Notes: generated from the letters alone by a model not told the origin. Counted from the first letter of the stretch, positions 26,237-36,045 are shown. The stretch: 64,000 bases of DNA from Myxococcus stipitatus (GCF_038561935.1 NZ_CP102770.1:6634001-6698000); one strand, 5' to 3'. A program made the numbers and translations.

Positions 26237-27445
26237 ATGTCGCTTGCTTCAGCCCTCCTCCTCTTCGCTGCCTGCTTCGGCCTCACCGCCCTCCTCATCC
26301 AATACGTGCTCGTGCTCCGCCACCGGCGGGAGCAGCCGCGAGCCCTCCCCGCCGGAATGGCCTGGCCGGGCATCTCCATCCTCAAGCCCCTGTGCGGCGC
26401 GGATGACGACCTGGAGGCCAACCTCAAGCACTTCGCCCGCCTGGAGTACCCGGGCGACTACGAGGTGGTGCTGGGCGTCAAGGACACGCGCGACGCGGCC
26501 TACGCGGTGGCGAAGGAAGCCGTGCGCCGCTGGCCCGGCATCATGCGGCTGGAATTGCAGGAAGGCGCGCCGGGCCTCAACCCCAAGGTGAACCAGCTCA
26601 TCACCCTGGCGGACCGCGCCCGCTTCGACGTGCTGGTCATCAGCGACAGCAACACGCGGGTGGCGCCCGGCTACCTGGAGGAGATTGCCGCGGGCTTCGC
26701 GGACCCCACGGTGGGCTGCGTCACCCACCCCGTCGCGGGCATGGGCGAGCGCACCTTCGGCTCGCTCCTGGACAACCTCTACCTGACGTCCAGCGCGGCG
26801 GCGGGGATGATTGGCGCCAAGCGCTTCGCGGACCAGGACATCGTCGTGGGCAAGTCCATGGCGCTCCGACGCGCGGACGTGGAGGCGCTGGGCGGCTTCT
26901 ACTCGGTGCGCGACGTGCTGGCGGAGGACTACGTCATCGGCCAGTGGGTGACGCGCAAGCTGGGCCGCCGCGTGCATGTCGCGTGTACGCCCGTCTTCAA
27001 CGTGTCCCTGGAGAAGAGCGTGCGCGCCTTCTTCCAGCGCTACCTGCGCTGGAGTGTCATCCACCGGACGGCGGTGACGCCGCCCACCTACGTGGCGCAG
27101 GCGCTGCTCAACCCCTCACCGCTCGCCGTGCTTGGCGCGCTGTTGAGCCCCACACACGAAGCGGTGGCCGTGGCCCTGGCCGTGGTGCTGGGCAAGGTGG
27201 TGGTGGACCTGGCGGCCTTCCGCGCGCTGCGCCCGCAGCCGGTGTCCTGGCGCTGCGCTCCCGCGGTGCTGGCCAAGGACGCGCTGCTGTTCATCGCCTG
27301 GTGGCACGGCGTCTTCTTCCGCACGGTGGACTGGCGAGGCACACGCCTGCGGGTCGGTCCCGGGACGCGTCTCCTCCCGCCGCGCGTGGCCATGTCCTCC
27401 GCCAACGCGGCGCTGGCACCGCGGGACGAGTGGGTCGCTGGCTGA
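26237..27445 (+). CDS. GT21 ceramide/diacylglycerol glucosyltransferase-like protein
   Basis: 402 residues. N-terminal membrane helix (SALLLFAACFGLTALLIQYV), then a GT-A domain with SILKPLCGADDDLEANL, the DSN metal-binding motif (from Asp137), the Glu230-Asp231 region EDYVIG and the processive-type QRYLRW (267-272). C-terminal hydrophobic helices follow. This is the CAZy GT21 layout (ceramide glucosyltransferase and HpnI relatives). Directly behind pst-phoU, with a phosphoesterase following, it could make glycolipids that replace phospholipids in phosphate shortage; that role is inference. Confidence 0.82.
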   Translation: MSLASALLLFAACFGLTALLIQYVLVLRHRREQPRALPAGMAWPGISILKPLCGADDDLEANLKHFARLEYPGDYEVVLGVKDTRDAAYAVAKEAVRRWPGIMRLELQEGAPGLNPKVNQLITLADRARFDVLVISDSNTRVAPGYLEEIAAGFADPTVGCVTHPVAGMGERTFGSLLDNLYLTSSAAAGMIGAKRFADQDIVVGKSMALRRADVEALGGFYSVRDVLAEDYVIGQWVTRKLGRRVHVACTPVFNVSLEKSVRAFFQRYLRWSVIHRTAVTPPTYVAQALLNPSPLAVLGALLSPTHEAVAVALAVVLGKVVVDLAAFRALRPQPVSWRCAPAVLAKDALLFIAWWHGVFFRTVDWRGTRLRVGPGTRLLPPRVAMSSANAALAPRDEWVAG

Positions 27446-27526
27446 TGCACAACTGTTTCATCTCGCTTGCAACGCTTTCACCGGCGGGACGTGAAGGCGC
27501 CGCGAGCAATGCCTACCTTCCCTGTT

Positions 27527-28360
27527 ATGCCCATCCGGACGTTGGCGCATCTGTCGGACCTGCACCTGGACCTGAGCGTCACGAGCGACACCGCCGCGCG
27601 CGCGTTGATGACGGCCCTGACCGAGTGCGGCGCTGACCATGTGGTGGTGACGGGAGACCTGACGCACCAGGGCTTGCGCGAGGAGTACCGTCGGTTCCTG
27701 GACATCTTCTCGCCGCTGCTCGACGTGGGCCGCCTCACCTTCATCCCCGGCAACCATGACCGCCCCGGCAACGACGTGGGGCGCGGGTGGATGGATGGCC
27801 TCAAGGTGCGCACGGTGCGCTGCCCCGGAATCTACTTCGTCTGCGTGGACTCCACGGGCGAACACAACCGCAACTACTTCGCCAGCCACGGCACCCTCTC
27901 CCGCGACACGGTGGAGAAGGTGGAGTGCGCGCTGAACGCCGCGCCGCGCGACGCGCTGGTGGCCGTGCTGGTGCACCACCACGTGCTGCCGCTGCCGGAG
28001 GAGAGCCTCCCGGAGCGGCTGGCCTCGAAGCTGGGCTGGCCTCACGCCTCGGAGCTGTCGCTGGGCGCGGAGCTGGTGAAGCGCATCCAGGGGCGGTGTG
28101 ACCTGGTGCTGCATGGCCACCGCCACCGTCCGGGGGAGTCCGTGCTGGAGCCGGTGCGGGGCCGCGCCCTGCGGGTGTGCAACGCGGGCAGCTCCACGGA
28201 CCTGGGGCGCTTCCGACTGTTCCGGCACTCGGAAGGTCGGCTGGTGGGCGAGCCCGAGTGGTACCACTCGGCCCAGCCGGTGCGCCCTCGCACGGCCAGT
28301 CACAACGTGCGTCCCGCGCTCCAATATCTGGTGACACAGCTCGGCCTGGCGCTGTTCTGA
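27527..28360 (+). CDS. metallophosphoesterase, possibly PlcP-like
   Basis: About 277 residues from ATG 27527 (27509 and 27467 are possible). All metal-binding blocks of the calcineurin-like fold are intact: HLSDLHLD, TGDLT, PGNHD, VHHHVLP and HGHRHRP. It follows the GT21 gene by about 80 bp on the same strand. In alphaproteobacteria a metallophosphoesterase of this broad family (PlcP) removes phospholipid headgroups in phosphate shortage, with a glycosyltransferase rebuilding the lipid. The pair here has that layout, but a cyclic-nucleotide phosphodiesterase (Icc-like) cannot be excluded. Confidence 0.8.
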   Translation: MPIRTLAHLSDLHLDLSVTSDTAARALMTALTECGADHVVVTGDLTHQGLREEYRRFLDIFSPLLDVGRLTFIPGNHDRPGNDVGRGWMDGLKVRTVRCPGIYFVCVDSTGEHNRNYFASHGTLSRDTVEKVECALNAAPRDALVAVLVHHHVLPLPEESLPERLASKLGWPHASELSLGAELVKRIQGRCDLVLHGHRHRPGESVLEPVRGRALRVCNAGSSTDLGRFRLFRHSEGRLVGEPEWYHSAQPVRPRTASHNVRPALQYLVTQLGLALF

Positions 28361-28408
28361 GGTCGCTCCCTCGCTGCGCGAGCATGAGCCTGCCTTCCTG
28401 GAGCGTGA

Positions 28409-28834
28409 ATGCCAGGGGTGCGCAGGGAGGTTCTCCCCGTGTCGGGAGGATGCTTGGCGCGACTGGACGCGGACGAATGCGCGAGAAGAGTCCTGGTCGT
28501 CGATGACGACGCGGACTGGCGGGAATTCCTTCGGCTCTGCCTGGAGGACCTGGGGTATGAAACCTTCGAGGCGGCCGACGGGCAGGAGGCCCTGGACAGC
28601 CTTCGGCGCGGGGAACGCTTCGAGGTCATGCTGCTGGACCTCAACATGCCGGGCATGAGCGGCCTGGAGGTCGTGGAGCACCTTCCGCGGGGGGAGCAGC
28701 CCCGCGTGGTGTTCCTCACCTCGGCGGCGGCCCAGGACGTGGGCCATGCCCTGATGTCCGGCCCCCACTACTACCTCCCCAAGGGCGCCAGCCGGGACCA
28801 ACTGTCTCTCCTCTTGCAATCACTTGGTGAGTGA
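28409..28834 (+). CDS. single-domain response regulator
   Basis: 141 residues with only a receiver domain: VLVVDDDADW, phosphoacceptor Asp77 in MLLDLNMPGMSG, the Thr of VFLTSA and Lys125 in YYLPKGAS. No output domain follows, so it would act by protein-protein contact or phosphotransfer. GGAG precedes ATG 28409, giving a 25-residue N-terminal extension; a GTG at 28439 is an alternative. No kinase is adjacent. It lies between the phosphoesterase and a CNNM-type membrane protein without sign of shared function. Confidence 0.85.
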   Translation: MPGVRREVLPVSGGCLARLDADECARRVLVVDDDADWREFLRLCLEDLGYETFEAADGQEALDSLRRGERFEVMLLDLNMPGMSGLEVVEHLPRGEQPRVVFLTSAAAQDVGHALMSGPHYYLPKGASRDQLSLLLQSLGE

Positions 28835-28885
28835 GCCGCTGGAGCTCAAAGGGTACGGTAGAGGGCTCCTGAAGGGAGGGCCGTC

Positions 28886-30193
28886 ATCGTCTCGGAGCTG
28901 CTCATCATCTTGTTGCTCGTCCTGGCCAACGGTGTGTTCGCCGGGGCGGAGCTCGCGGTCATCTCCCTGCGCCGCACCCGGCTGAAGGAGCTGGTGGAAC
29001 AGGGGAGCGGCTCCGCGAAGGCCGTGGAGGCCCTGCGCGCGGACCCGGAGCGGTTCCTGGCGACGGTGCAGATTGGCATCACCGTCATCGGCGCCACGGC
29101 GGCGGCCTTCGGCGGCGCGAGCATCGCCAACCGCCTGGCCCCCCTGCTCGCGGGCCTGGGCCTGCCCGAGGAGACGGCGGACGAGGTGGCCCTGGCGGGT
29201 GTCGTCGTCATCGTGTCCTACCTGTCGCTGGTGCTGGGGGAGCTGGTGCCCAAGTCGCTCGCGCTGCGGGCGGGAGAGCGCTACGCGCTGCTCATCGGCC
29301 CCCCGCTGCGCGGGCTGTCGTGGCTGATGCGGCCGGTGGTGTGGTTCCTCACGGCGAGCTCCAACGTGGTGCTGCGGCTGTTCGGCGACAAGACGAACTT
29401 CAGCGAGAGCCGGCTGTCGGCGGAGGAGCTGCAGGCGCTGGTGGAGGAGGCCGCGAAGCAGGGCTCGCTGGACCCTCGGGCGGGAGAGATTGCCTCGCGG
29501 GCCTTCGAGATGGGCGAGCTCACGGTGGGCGAGCTGATGGTGACGCGCGAGCAGATCATCGCGCTGCGGCGGCACGCGAGCGCGGAGGAGATCCGCCAGA
29601 CGCTGCTCGAGCACGGGCACTCGCGGATGCCGGTGTTCGAGGGGACGATGGACAACATCGTCGGCTACGTCATCGCCAAGGACCTGCTCGGCGTGGCGTG
29701 GGAGGGGCACCTCATCGTCCTGGAGGACGTGATGCGGCCCGCCTTCTTCCTCGTCGAGACGATGCGGGCCATGGATGCGCTGAAGGAGCTCCAGCGGCGG
29801 CGCATGCAGCTGGCCGTCGTCGTGGACGAGCGCGGCGGCGTCGTGGGCCTGCTGACCATCGAGGACCTGGTCGAGGAGATGGTGGGCGACATCCTCAGCG
29901 AGTCGGAGACGCCCGAGGAGCTGGTGCTCCGGGAGAGCCCGGTGGCGGCGGTGGTGCAAGGCAGCGCGGCCATCCGGGACATCAACCGCGAGCTGGGGTT
30001 GGACCTGGATGAGAACCAGGACTACTCGACGGTGGCGGGGCTGAGCATCGCGCTGGCGGGCGGAGCGATTCCCGAGCCCGGGACGAAGCTCCAGACCAGG
30101 AATGGCCTGGAGCTCGAAGTGCTGGAGGCCACTCCCCGGCGCGTGCGCACGGTGCGCATCCACCTGCCGCCGCCGAAGCCGGAGGGCGAGTAG
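28886..30193 (+). CDS. CNNM/CorC-family membrane protein with CBS domains
   Basis: A DUF21 membrane domain (LLLVLANGVFAGAELAVISL, IGITVIGATAAAFGG, LVLGELVPKSLAL) is followed by two CBS domains (about 29,520-29,900) and a C-terminal CorC/HlyC domain. The family is linked to magnesium/cobalt efflux and was long annotated as hemolysin-like. The start is odd. The frame from its in-frame TAG (28859) to the first helix has no ATG or GTG. A strong GGGAGGG lies 5 bp before an ATC at 28886, giving the expected N-terminus IVSELLIILLL. TTG at 28910 is the first conventional alternative but cuts into the helix. Confidence 0.83.
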   Translation: MVSELLIILLLVLANGVFAGAELAVISLRRTRLKELVEQGSGSAKAVEALRADPERFLATVQIGITVIGATAAAFGGASIANRLAPLLAGLGLPEETADEVALAGVVVIVSYLSLVLGELVPKSLALRAGERYALLIGPPLRGLSWLMRPVVWFLTASSNVVLRLFGDKTNFSESRLSAEELQALVEEAAKQGSLDPRAGEIASRAFEMGELTVGELMVTREQIIALRRHASAEEIRQTLLEHGHSRMPVFEGTMDNIVGYVIAKDLLGVAWEGHLIVLEDVMRPAFFLVETMRAMDALKELQRRRMQLAVVVDERGGVVGLLTIEDLVEEMVGDILSESETPEELVLRESPVAAVVQGSAAIRDINRELGLDLDENQDYSTVAGLSIALAGGAIPEPGTKLQTRNGLELEVLEATPRRVRTVRIHLPPPKPEGE

Positions 30194-30211
30194 CCGTCAC
30201 GTCCTGGAGGC

Positions 30212-31324
30212 TCAGCCCTCCGCGACGTGCATCCCCTCCTTCATCTCCTCTGTCGCCCTCAACACGAGCTCGTCCCCCGCCTCCAGCGCGCCGAAGACCT
30301 CGATCTTCTCGCCGACGCGCAGGCCCCGCGTCACGGGGATGCGCTTCGCGGCGCCGTCCTGGACGCGCAGGACATAGGTCCCCATTCCGCTCTCCACCAC
30401 GGCCGTGCGAGGCAGCACCACGGTGGGCCCCGGCGAGGAGAGGGTCAGCCGCGCCTCCGCGACCATCATGGGCAGCAGCAGGCCCTCCGCGTTGTCGACA
30501 TCCGCCTCGACGCGCTCCGAGCGCAGCGCCGCGTCCAGCGCCCCCGCCCTTCGGGAGATGTTCGCGGAGAAGACGCGTCCGGGCAGCGAGCGCACGGTGA
30601 ACGTCACCGCGCCGCCCGGTCGGACATAGGGGCTGTAGGCCTCTGGAATCGACACGGTGAGCCGCATCTTCTGGAGGGCCTTCACGACCACCATCGGCTT
30701 GTTCGAGCCTCGGCCCGAGGGCCCCACGTAGGTCCCCAGCTCCACGTTGCGCTCGGTCACCACGCCATCGAACGGCGCCTTCATCACGAGGTAGCCCTTC
30801 ATCGCCGCGAGCTCGTCATGGGTCGCCTTGGCGGCGAGCACCTGCGCGGCGTCCGCCTGCTCCCTGGCGCGTGCCTGGTCGATGGCGTCCCGGGCGACGG
30901 CGCCCTCGGTCTGGCTGGTCTTCAGCGTCCGCTCGTAGCTCGCCTTCGATGCGACGTGCAGCGCCTCCATCGCGGCCAGCCGCGCCTTCGCCGAGGCGAG
31001 CTGCGCCTCGACTTCAGGAGCCTCGAGCGTCACCAGCAGGTCGCCCTTGCGGACGACGGAGCCGATGTCGACGCGCAGGTGCTCCACGTAGCTGTTCACC
31101 TTCGCGTAGACGTCCACGGTCTGGTCCGCCATCAGCTCGGCGGGCAGTCGCAGCTGGGACTCCATGAGGGAGGACTCGACGCGGAAGGTCTCCGGGGCGG
31201 CCCGTGCGGAGGGCCTCGCGGCCTCGGGAGTCTTCGCGGGCGCCTCCGCGGTCCGGCAGGCGCTCACGCTCACCAGTCCCCCCGCGGCCAACAAGACAGA
31301 CCAGCGCTTGGCTCGCGCACGCAT
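30212..31324 (-). CDS. RND efflux periplasmic adaptor lipoprotein
   Basis: 370 residues. Lipobox VSAC with Cys23 after a basic/hydrophobic start; then the membrane-fusion-protein pattern: lipoyl half-motif (VEHLRVDIGSVVRKGDLLVTL), helical hairpin with many Ala/Gln/Glu, second half-motif (MKAPFDGVVTERNVELGTYVG), beta-barrel and membrane-proximal domains. It bridges the RND pump and outer-membrane channel. The ATG at 31324 starts one base after the RND stop. It ends 18 bp from the convergent CNNM gene. Order channel-pump-adaptor is the reverse of the common acr order. Confidence 0.9.
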   Translation of the reverse strand: MRARAKRWSVLLAAGGLVSVSACRTAEAPAKTPEAARPSARAAPETFRVESSLMESQLRLPAELMADQTVDVYAKVNSYVEHLRVDIGSVVRKGDLLVTLEAPEVEAQLASAKARLAAMEALHVASKASYERTLKTSQTEGAVARDAIDQARAREQADAAQVLAAKATHDELAAMKGYLVMKAPFDGVVTERNVELGTYVGPSGRGSNKPMVVVKALQKMRLTVSIPEAYSPYVRPGGAVTFTVRSLPGRVFSANISRRAGALDAALRSERVEADVDNAEGLLLPMMVAEARLTLSSPGPTVVLPRTAVVESGMGTYVLRVQDGAAKRIPVTRGLRVGEKIEVFGALEAGDELVLRATEEMKEGMHVAEG

Positions 31325-31325
31325 T

Positions 31326-34300
31326 TCAGACAGCTCCCATCGCATGGTGTTCACTCTCCACATCGGAAGGATCAAGAGACTTGGAAGTCGTGGGGACGGA
31401 GCCCTGCGCCCAGGCGAACGCGAGCGGCAGGACGAACAAGACGACCAGCGTGGAGGCGCTCAATCCCCCGAGCACCGCGCGCGCCAGCGGCGCCATCTGG
31501 TCACCGCCCTCGCCGTGTCCCACGGCCATGGGCAGCATTCCGGCGAGCATCGCCAGCGTCGTCATCAGGATGGGGCGCACGCGCAGCGACACGCCCTCGA
31601 GCGCGGCCTGGATGGCACCGACTCCCGCCTTGCGGCGCTGCTCGGCGCTGGCCACCATCAGCACGCCGTTGGAGATGGAGACGCCGACGGCCATGATGAT
31701 GCCCATGTAGGACTGGAGGTTGAGCGTGGAGCCGGTGAGCAGCAGCGCACCGAGCGCCCCCAGCACGACGGCGGGCACGGCCGTGAGGACGACGGTGGCC
31801 AGCCGGAACGATTGGAAGCTGGCCGCCAGGAGCAGGAAGACCCCCACGATGGCGACCACCAAGCCGTTCGCCAGGCTGTTCAGGGTGTCGTCGAGCACCA
31901 CGGAGAGCCCCGCGAGCTGCACATTCACCCCCTTGGGCAGCTCACCCAAGGACGTAATCGCCGCCTGCACGTCGCGCCGGGCCTGGGCCAGGTCCGTGCC
32001 ATGGACGTTCGCGGTGACCGAGGCGAACGCCAGGGTCCCCAGGTTGTGGGTCTCACCGTGGGCGACGCCCGGGGTGATGGTCGCGACGTCGCCCAGCACG
32101 GGACGGTTCGCGTTCTTCAGGAGCGGCACCTGGGCCAGGTCCTGCTCGCTGCTCAGCGCGCTCGCGGGCGTCTGGACCTGCACGTCGTAGGCAATGCCCA
32201 TCATGCCTTCGACCCACATGTTCTTGGACGTGTATCGCGAGGAGGACGTGGAAGCGGTCAACGAGCGGGCGATGTCCTGCATGTCGACACCGAGCTGCGC
32301 CGCGCGGACGCGGTCCACCTCCACGTTCAGCGCGGGGTAGCGCAGTGACTGCTGTAGCTGCTGGTCACGCAGGTACGCAATGCCTCGCAGCCGCTCGAGC
32401 AACAGCCCCGCGTATTTCTCATTCACCTTCTTCTTCATCCCGGAGAACCGGACCTCGATGGGATACAGCGAGCCTTGCCCCAGGATTCTCTCGGTGATTT
32501 CCACGGGCTCGAACGCGACCTGGACCTCCGGCATCACCACTCGCATCCGATGACGGAGCCGGTCCTTCAGCGTGTCTGTATCGCCGACTTCTCCCTCGAA
32601 GGCGACTTGTAGCAACGCTTCATGAGGCCCCGCGTTGTAGAGGTAGATGGGGCTGATGGCGAAGGACGATGGGTGTTGTCCCACGTACGCGGAGGAGATC
32701 CGGACCTTGTCCGCCCCCACCACCTCTTCGATGACTCCCATGGCTTGATGAACCACCTGCTCTGTTTTCTCAATACGTGAGCCTTCCGCGGCGCGGAGAC
32801 GGAGCTGGAGCTGTTGGGAGTCCACACGGGGCAACACGTCCTTGCCGATGCGCTGGAGCGACACGACCGCCAGGACCCCCAGGGCGCTGATACCCGCTGA
32901 AACAAGCCACCGCCGCCGAGGCATCAGCCGCTCGACGACCCGGCGCACGCGTCCCACGGCAGGAGTCGCGCCCTCCCCGCCCTGACGCGCCCCATGTGCC
33001 TTGAGCATCCAGTTCGCCAGCACCGGCACGAGCGACTGGGAGAGCAGGAAGGAGATGACCATCGAGCAGCCGATGGCCAGGGCGAGCGGCCGGAACAGCG
33101 CGCCGGGGATGCCGCCCATGGTGAGCGCGGGTGCGAAGACGGAGAGGATGCACAGGAGGATGAGCAGCTTCGAGAACGCAATCTCGCGGCACGCGTCCCA
33201 CACGGCCACCGCCACCGTCTTCCCGCGCTGGAGGTGCTGGTGGATGTTCTCGATGGTCACCGTGCTCTCGTCCACCAGCACGCCCACGGCGAGCGCCAGC
33301 CCCGCCAGGGTCATGATGTTGATGGACTGTCCGAACAGCTTGAGCAACAGCACGCCCGAGATGATGGCGATGGGAATGGTGACGATGACGATGAGGGCGG
33401 AGCGCCCGTCCCGCAGGAACAGCAGGACCATCAGCCCCGTCAGCACCGCGCCGAGGATGCCCTCCGTCATCAGCCCCTTCAGGGCCCCCACCACGTAGAC
33501 GGACTGGTCGAACTCATAGGAGATATGGACGTCGTCGGGCAGGTTCGACTGGATGCGAGGAATGGACTCCTTGAGCTTCTGGACCACATGCACCGTCGAG
33601 GCGTTCCCCGACTTGGCGACGTTGAGGTAGACGGAGCGCTTGCCGTTCACCAGGGCATAGCCGGTGGCGACGTCCGCGCCGTCCTTCACGGTGGCGATGT
33701 CCCGGATATAGAGATTCGCCACGGAGCCCTTGAAGAGGGGGATGTTTCCGAAGTCCTCGACGGCGCGAATCGTGCTGTTGGTCGGCGTGAGGTACGTCGT
33801 GTCCCCGATGTGGACGTTCCCGGACGGCGCCGTCACGTTCTGCCGGGCGATGGCCTCGACGACCTGCTCGGGCGTGAGGTTGTGGACGAGGAGCTTCTCC
33901 GGCTCGATGTTGATTTCAATCGTGCGCGGGCTGCCGCCGAACGGTGGCGCGGTGGTGAGGCCGGGGATGGAGATGAGGAACGGGCGCGCGGTGAAGTTGG
34001 CGATGTCCTGGAGCTGGTTGTTCGTCTTCGTCTCGCTGCGGAACACCAGCTGCCCCACCGGCTGCGACGAGGCGTCGAAGCGGATGATGAAGGGTGGAGG
34101 GGCTCCGGGCGGCAGGAACACCTGGGAGCGGTTCGACAGGGCGTTGATCTCCGCCACCGCCTGCCCCATGTCGGTGCCTTCGTAGAAGGCAATCTTCATC
34201 AGGGTCAGGCCCTGGGAGTTCTTCGTCTCGATGCCCTTGATGCCGTTCGTGAACAACATCATGTTCACGTACATCTTGGTGAAGTACCCCTCCATCTGCG

Positions 34301-34469
34301 CGGGCGTGTACCCGTTGAAGGTATGGGCGATGTAGACGACAGGGAGGTTCAGCTCCGGCAGGACATCGACCTTGATGTCCTGGGCCGCTCGCACGCCGAA
34401 GAAGAGCATGGCGACGACCAGCACCAGCACCGTGACGGGCCGGCGCAGTGATACCTTCAGGATGCTCAT
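31326..34469 (-). CDS. RND-family efflux pump, inner-membrane subunit
   Basis: 1,047 residues with the RND architecture: helix 1 (RRPVTVLVLVVAMLFFGV), large periplasmic loop, helices 2-6, second loop, helices 8-12. Helix 4 reads GVLVDESTVTIENI, with Asp-Glu where drug pumps have Asp-Asp, so the proton relay is slightly altered. There is no Met-rich metal-binding pattern obvious by eye, so substrate class (drug, lipid or metal) is undecided. Its ATG overlaps the stop of the outer-membrane-channel gene (ATGA). Operon with the adaptor. Confidence 0.92.
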   Translation of the reverse strand: MSILKVSLRRPVTVLVLVVAMLFFGVRAAQDIKVDVLPELNLPVVYIAHTFNGYTPAQMEGYFTKMYVNMMLFTNGIKGIETKNSQGLTLMKIAFYEGTDMGQAVAEINALSNRSQVFLPPGAPPPFIIRFDASSQPVGQLVFRSETKTNNQLQDIANFTARPFLISIPGLTTAPPFGGSPRTIEINIEPEKLLVHNLTPEQVVEAIARQNVTAPSGNVHIGDTTYLTPTNSTIRAVEDFGNIPLFKGSVANLYIRDIATVKDGADVATGYALVNGKRSVYLNVAKSGNASTVHVVQKLKESIPRIQSNLPDDVHISYEFDQSVYVVGALKGLMTEGILGAVLTGLMVLLFLRDGRSALIVIVTIPIAIISGVLLLKLFGQSINIMTLAGLALAVGVLVDESTVTIENIHQHLQRGKTVAVAVWDACREIAFSKLLILLCILSVFAPALTMGGIPGALFRPLALAIGCSMVISFLLSQSLVPVLANWMLKAHGARQGGEGATPAVGRVRRVVERLMPRRRWLVSAGISALGVLAVVSLQRIGKDVLPRVDSQQLQLRLRAAEGSRIEKTEQVVHQAMGVIEEVVGADKVRISSAYVGQHPSSFAISPIYLYNAGPHEALLQVAFEGEVGDTDTLKDRLRHRMRVVMPEVQVAFEPVEITERILGQGSLYPIEVRFSGMKKKVNEKYAGLLLERLRGIAYLRDQQLQQSLRYPALNVEVDRVRAAQLGVDMQDIARSLTASTSSSRYTSKNMWVEGMMGIAYDVQVQTPASALSSEQDLAQVPLLKNANRPVLGDVATITPGVAHGETHNLGTLAFASVTANVHGTDLAQARRDVQAAITSLGELPKGVNVQLAGLSVVLDDTLNSLANGLVVAIVGVFLLLAASFQSFRLATVVLTAVPAVVLGALGALLLTGSTLNLQSYMGIIMAVGVSISNGVLMVASAEQRRKAGVGAIQAALEGVSLRVRPILMTTLAMLAGMLPMAVGHGEGGDQMAPLARAVLGGLSASTLVVLFVLPLAFAWAQGSVPTTSKSLDPSDVESEHHAMGAV

Positions 34470-35881
34470 GGGTTCCGGGCTCCACGGACCTGCTGAAGAA
34501 AGGGATTGAGGTCGCCCGCCGCGGCCGACTTGAGCAGCAAGGCCTGCCAGACGCCGTTCCGGGCCAGCTCCAGGTCGACCTCCGCCCGGGTCACCGCGAA
34601 GGTCGCCTGGGTGAGCTCGACGATGGTCCCCAGCCCGCTGTCGTACCGGGCCCTGCTCTGCTGGAAGCCCTCCGCAGCGGCGGACTGCTGCACACGCGAC
34701 TCATGGGAGACCTCGGTCGCGAGGTGGAACTTGTGCTCGGCGAAGCGCGCTTGCGCCGCCAGCTCCTGGGCCGCCAGCTCCTGCTCGTGGTGGAGCGCGC
34801 GGGTGCGGCCCTCTCGAGCGGCCTCACGGGTGAAGCCGCGCACCAGCGCGGAGAGGTTCCAGCTCAGGCCCAGCCCCGCCACGTAGTTGCCTCGGTCGAT
34901 GCCGACGCCATCCGTGTACGAGCGGGAGAACGCTGTCGGGTCCTGTCCGTAGTCGTTGCGGAAACCCGAGCCACGCCCCTGCAGGAGGCCAAAGGCGAAG
35001 AGCGTGGGCCGTCCCTCGGCGGAGGCGACCTGGGCTTCCTGTGACCCTTGGAGGACCTGCCCCTCGTGCATCGCGAGGACCGGATGGCTCGGGGTGACGG
35101 CTGCTGGCCCGGTGGCCTCGGGCGTGGATTGGTGGAAGGTGGGCTCCAGCTGGAACTCCCGGAAGGGAACCCCCATCAACACCGCGAGCTCCTTCGAGGC
35201 CAGGAGCTCCGCGTCGTGGGCCTTGAGTCGCGAGGACCTGGCATTCGCGAGCTCCGCGCGCGCGAAGGAGGCATCGACTCCGGGAGACAGCCCGCTGCCA
35301 GCGTGGCTCTCGACTGTCTCCAGCACGACCTGGAGGCGCGAGACATTCTCCTTCTGGATGTGGTGGAGACGCTGGGCTGTCGAGAGATTGAGATACGCGT
35401 GGGAGACACGGACGCCGTGCCTGAACCTCTCGAGCTCGAGCTCGCGCCGCCGCAGGTCCTCTGTCCTCGACGACAGCTCGATCTGCCGGTCCAGCCGCCC
35501 GAGCGTCGAGACATTCCAATGGACGAGCACCGAGTACAGGGCGCCGAAGGAGGCGTTCCAGTTCTGCTCGGGCAGCGGAGGCGCGCTGGTCGAGGCATTC
35601 GAGGGGCCGCCCGGCGAATACAGCGGCCCATGCATGGCGTTCACGGTGCCGTAGGCCTGCTGCGCGGACAGCACGACCTCGGGCAGATAGGCCTGCTTCG
35701 TATGGGAGAGGTCGTATCGGGCCGCGTCGTGCCGGGACTCCTTCGCGCGAATGGCGCCATGGTTCCGGAGCGCGGTGTCCAAGGCCTCACGCAAGGTGAG
35801 CGATTGAGACCAGGCCACGGCGGGTTGAAGGAGGATGACCAGCGCGGCACCCGCGCTTCGCGAGAGCAATGCGAACCCCAT
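34466..35881 (-). CDS. TolC-like outer-membrane efflux protein
   Basis: 471 residues from the ATG at 35881 (AAGGAG 9 bp upstream). Signal peptide GAALVILLQPAVAWS is followed by two outer-membrane-factor repeats; SLTLREALDTALRNHGAIRA at the mature N-terminus is typical, and long Ala/Glu/Arg helices form the periplasmic tunnel. First gene of the channel-pump-adaptor operon. A strong terminator 165 bp upstream separates it from the YHS-lipoprotein operon, so it should have its own promoter; I see no convincing hexamers. Confidence 0.9.
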   Translation of the reverse strand: MGFALLSRSAGAALVILLQPAVAWSQSLTLREALDTALRNHGAIRAKESRHDAARYDLSHTKQAYLPEVVLSAQQAYGTVNAMHGPLYSPGGPSNASTSAPPLPEQNWNASFGALYSVLVHWNVSTLGRLDRQIELSSRTEDLRRRELELERFRHGVRVSHAYLNLSTAQRLHHIQKENVSRLQVVLETVESHAGSGLSPGVDASFARAELANARSSRLKAHDAELLASKELAVLMGVPFREFQLEPTFHQSTPEATGPAAVTPSHPVLAMHEGQVLQGSQEAQVASAEGRPTLFAFGLLQGRGSGFRNDYGQDPTAFSRSYTDGVGIDRGNYVAGLGLSWNLSALVRGFTREAAREGRTRALHHEQELAAQELAAQARFAEHKFHLATEVSHESRVQQSAAAEGFQQSRARYDSGLGTIVELTQATFAVTRAEVDLELARNGVWQALLLKSAAAGDLNPFLQQVRGARNP

Positions 35882-36045
35882 ACACAACGGCTCCTTGATG
35901 AGACACACGACGGCATGCGCACCCCGCTCGTTCGCGAGTGCGTGCGTTTGAGTCCAGATGGCTCGATGCCCCTCTAGGCGCGCCGCGAGCCGGGCGTGAC
36001 ACCTGGAGACATTTCTCCCGTGGCGGCGGGAGCGGGTCGCGTGAA

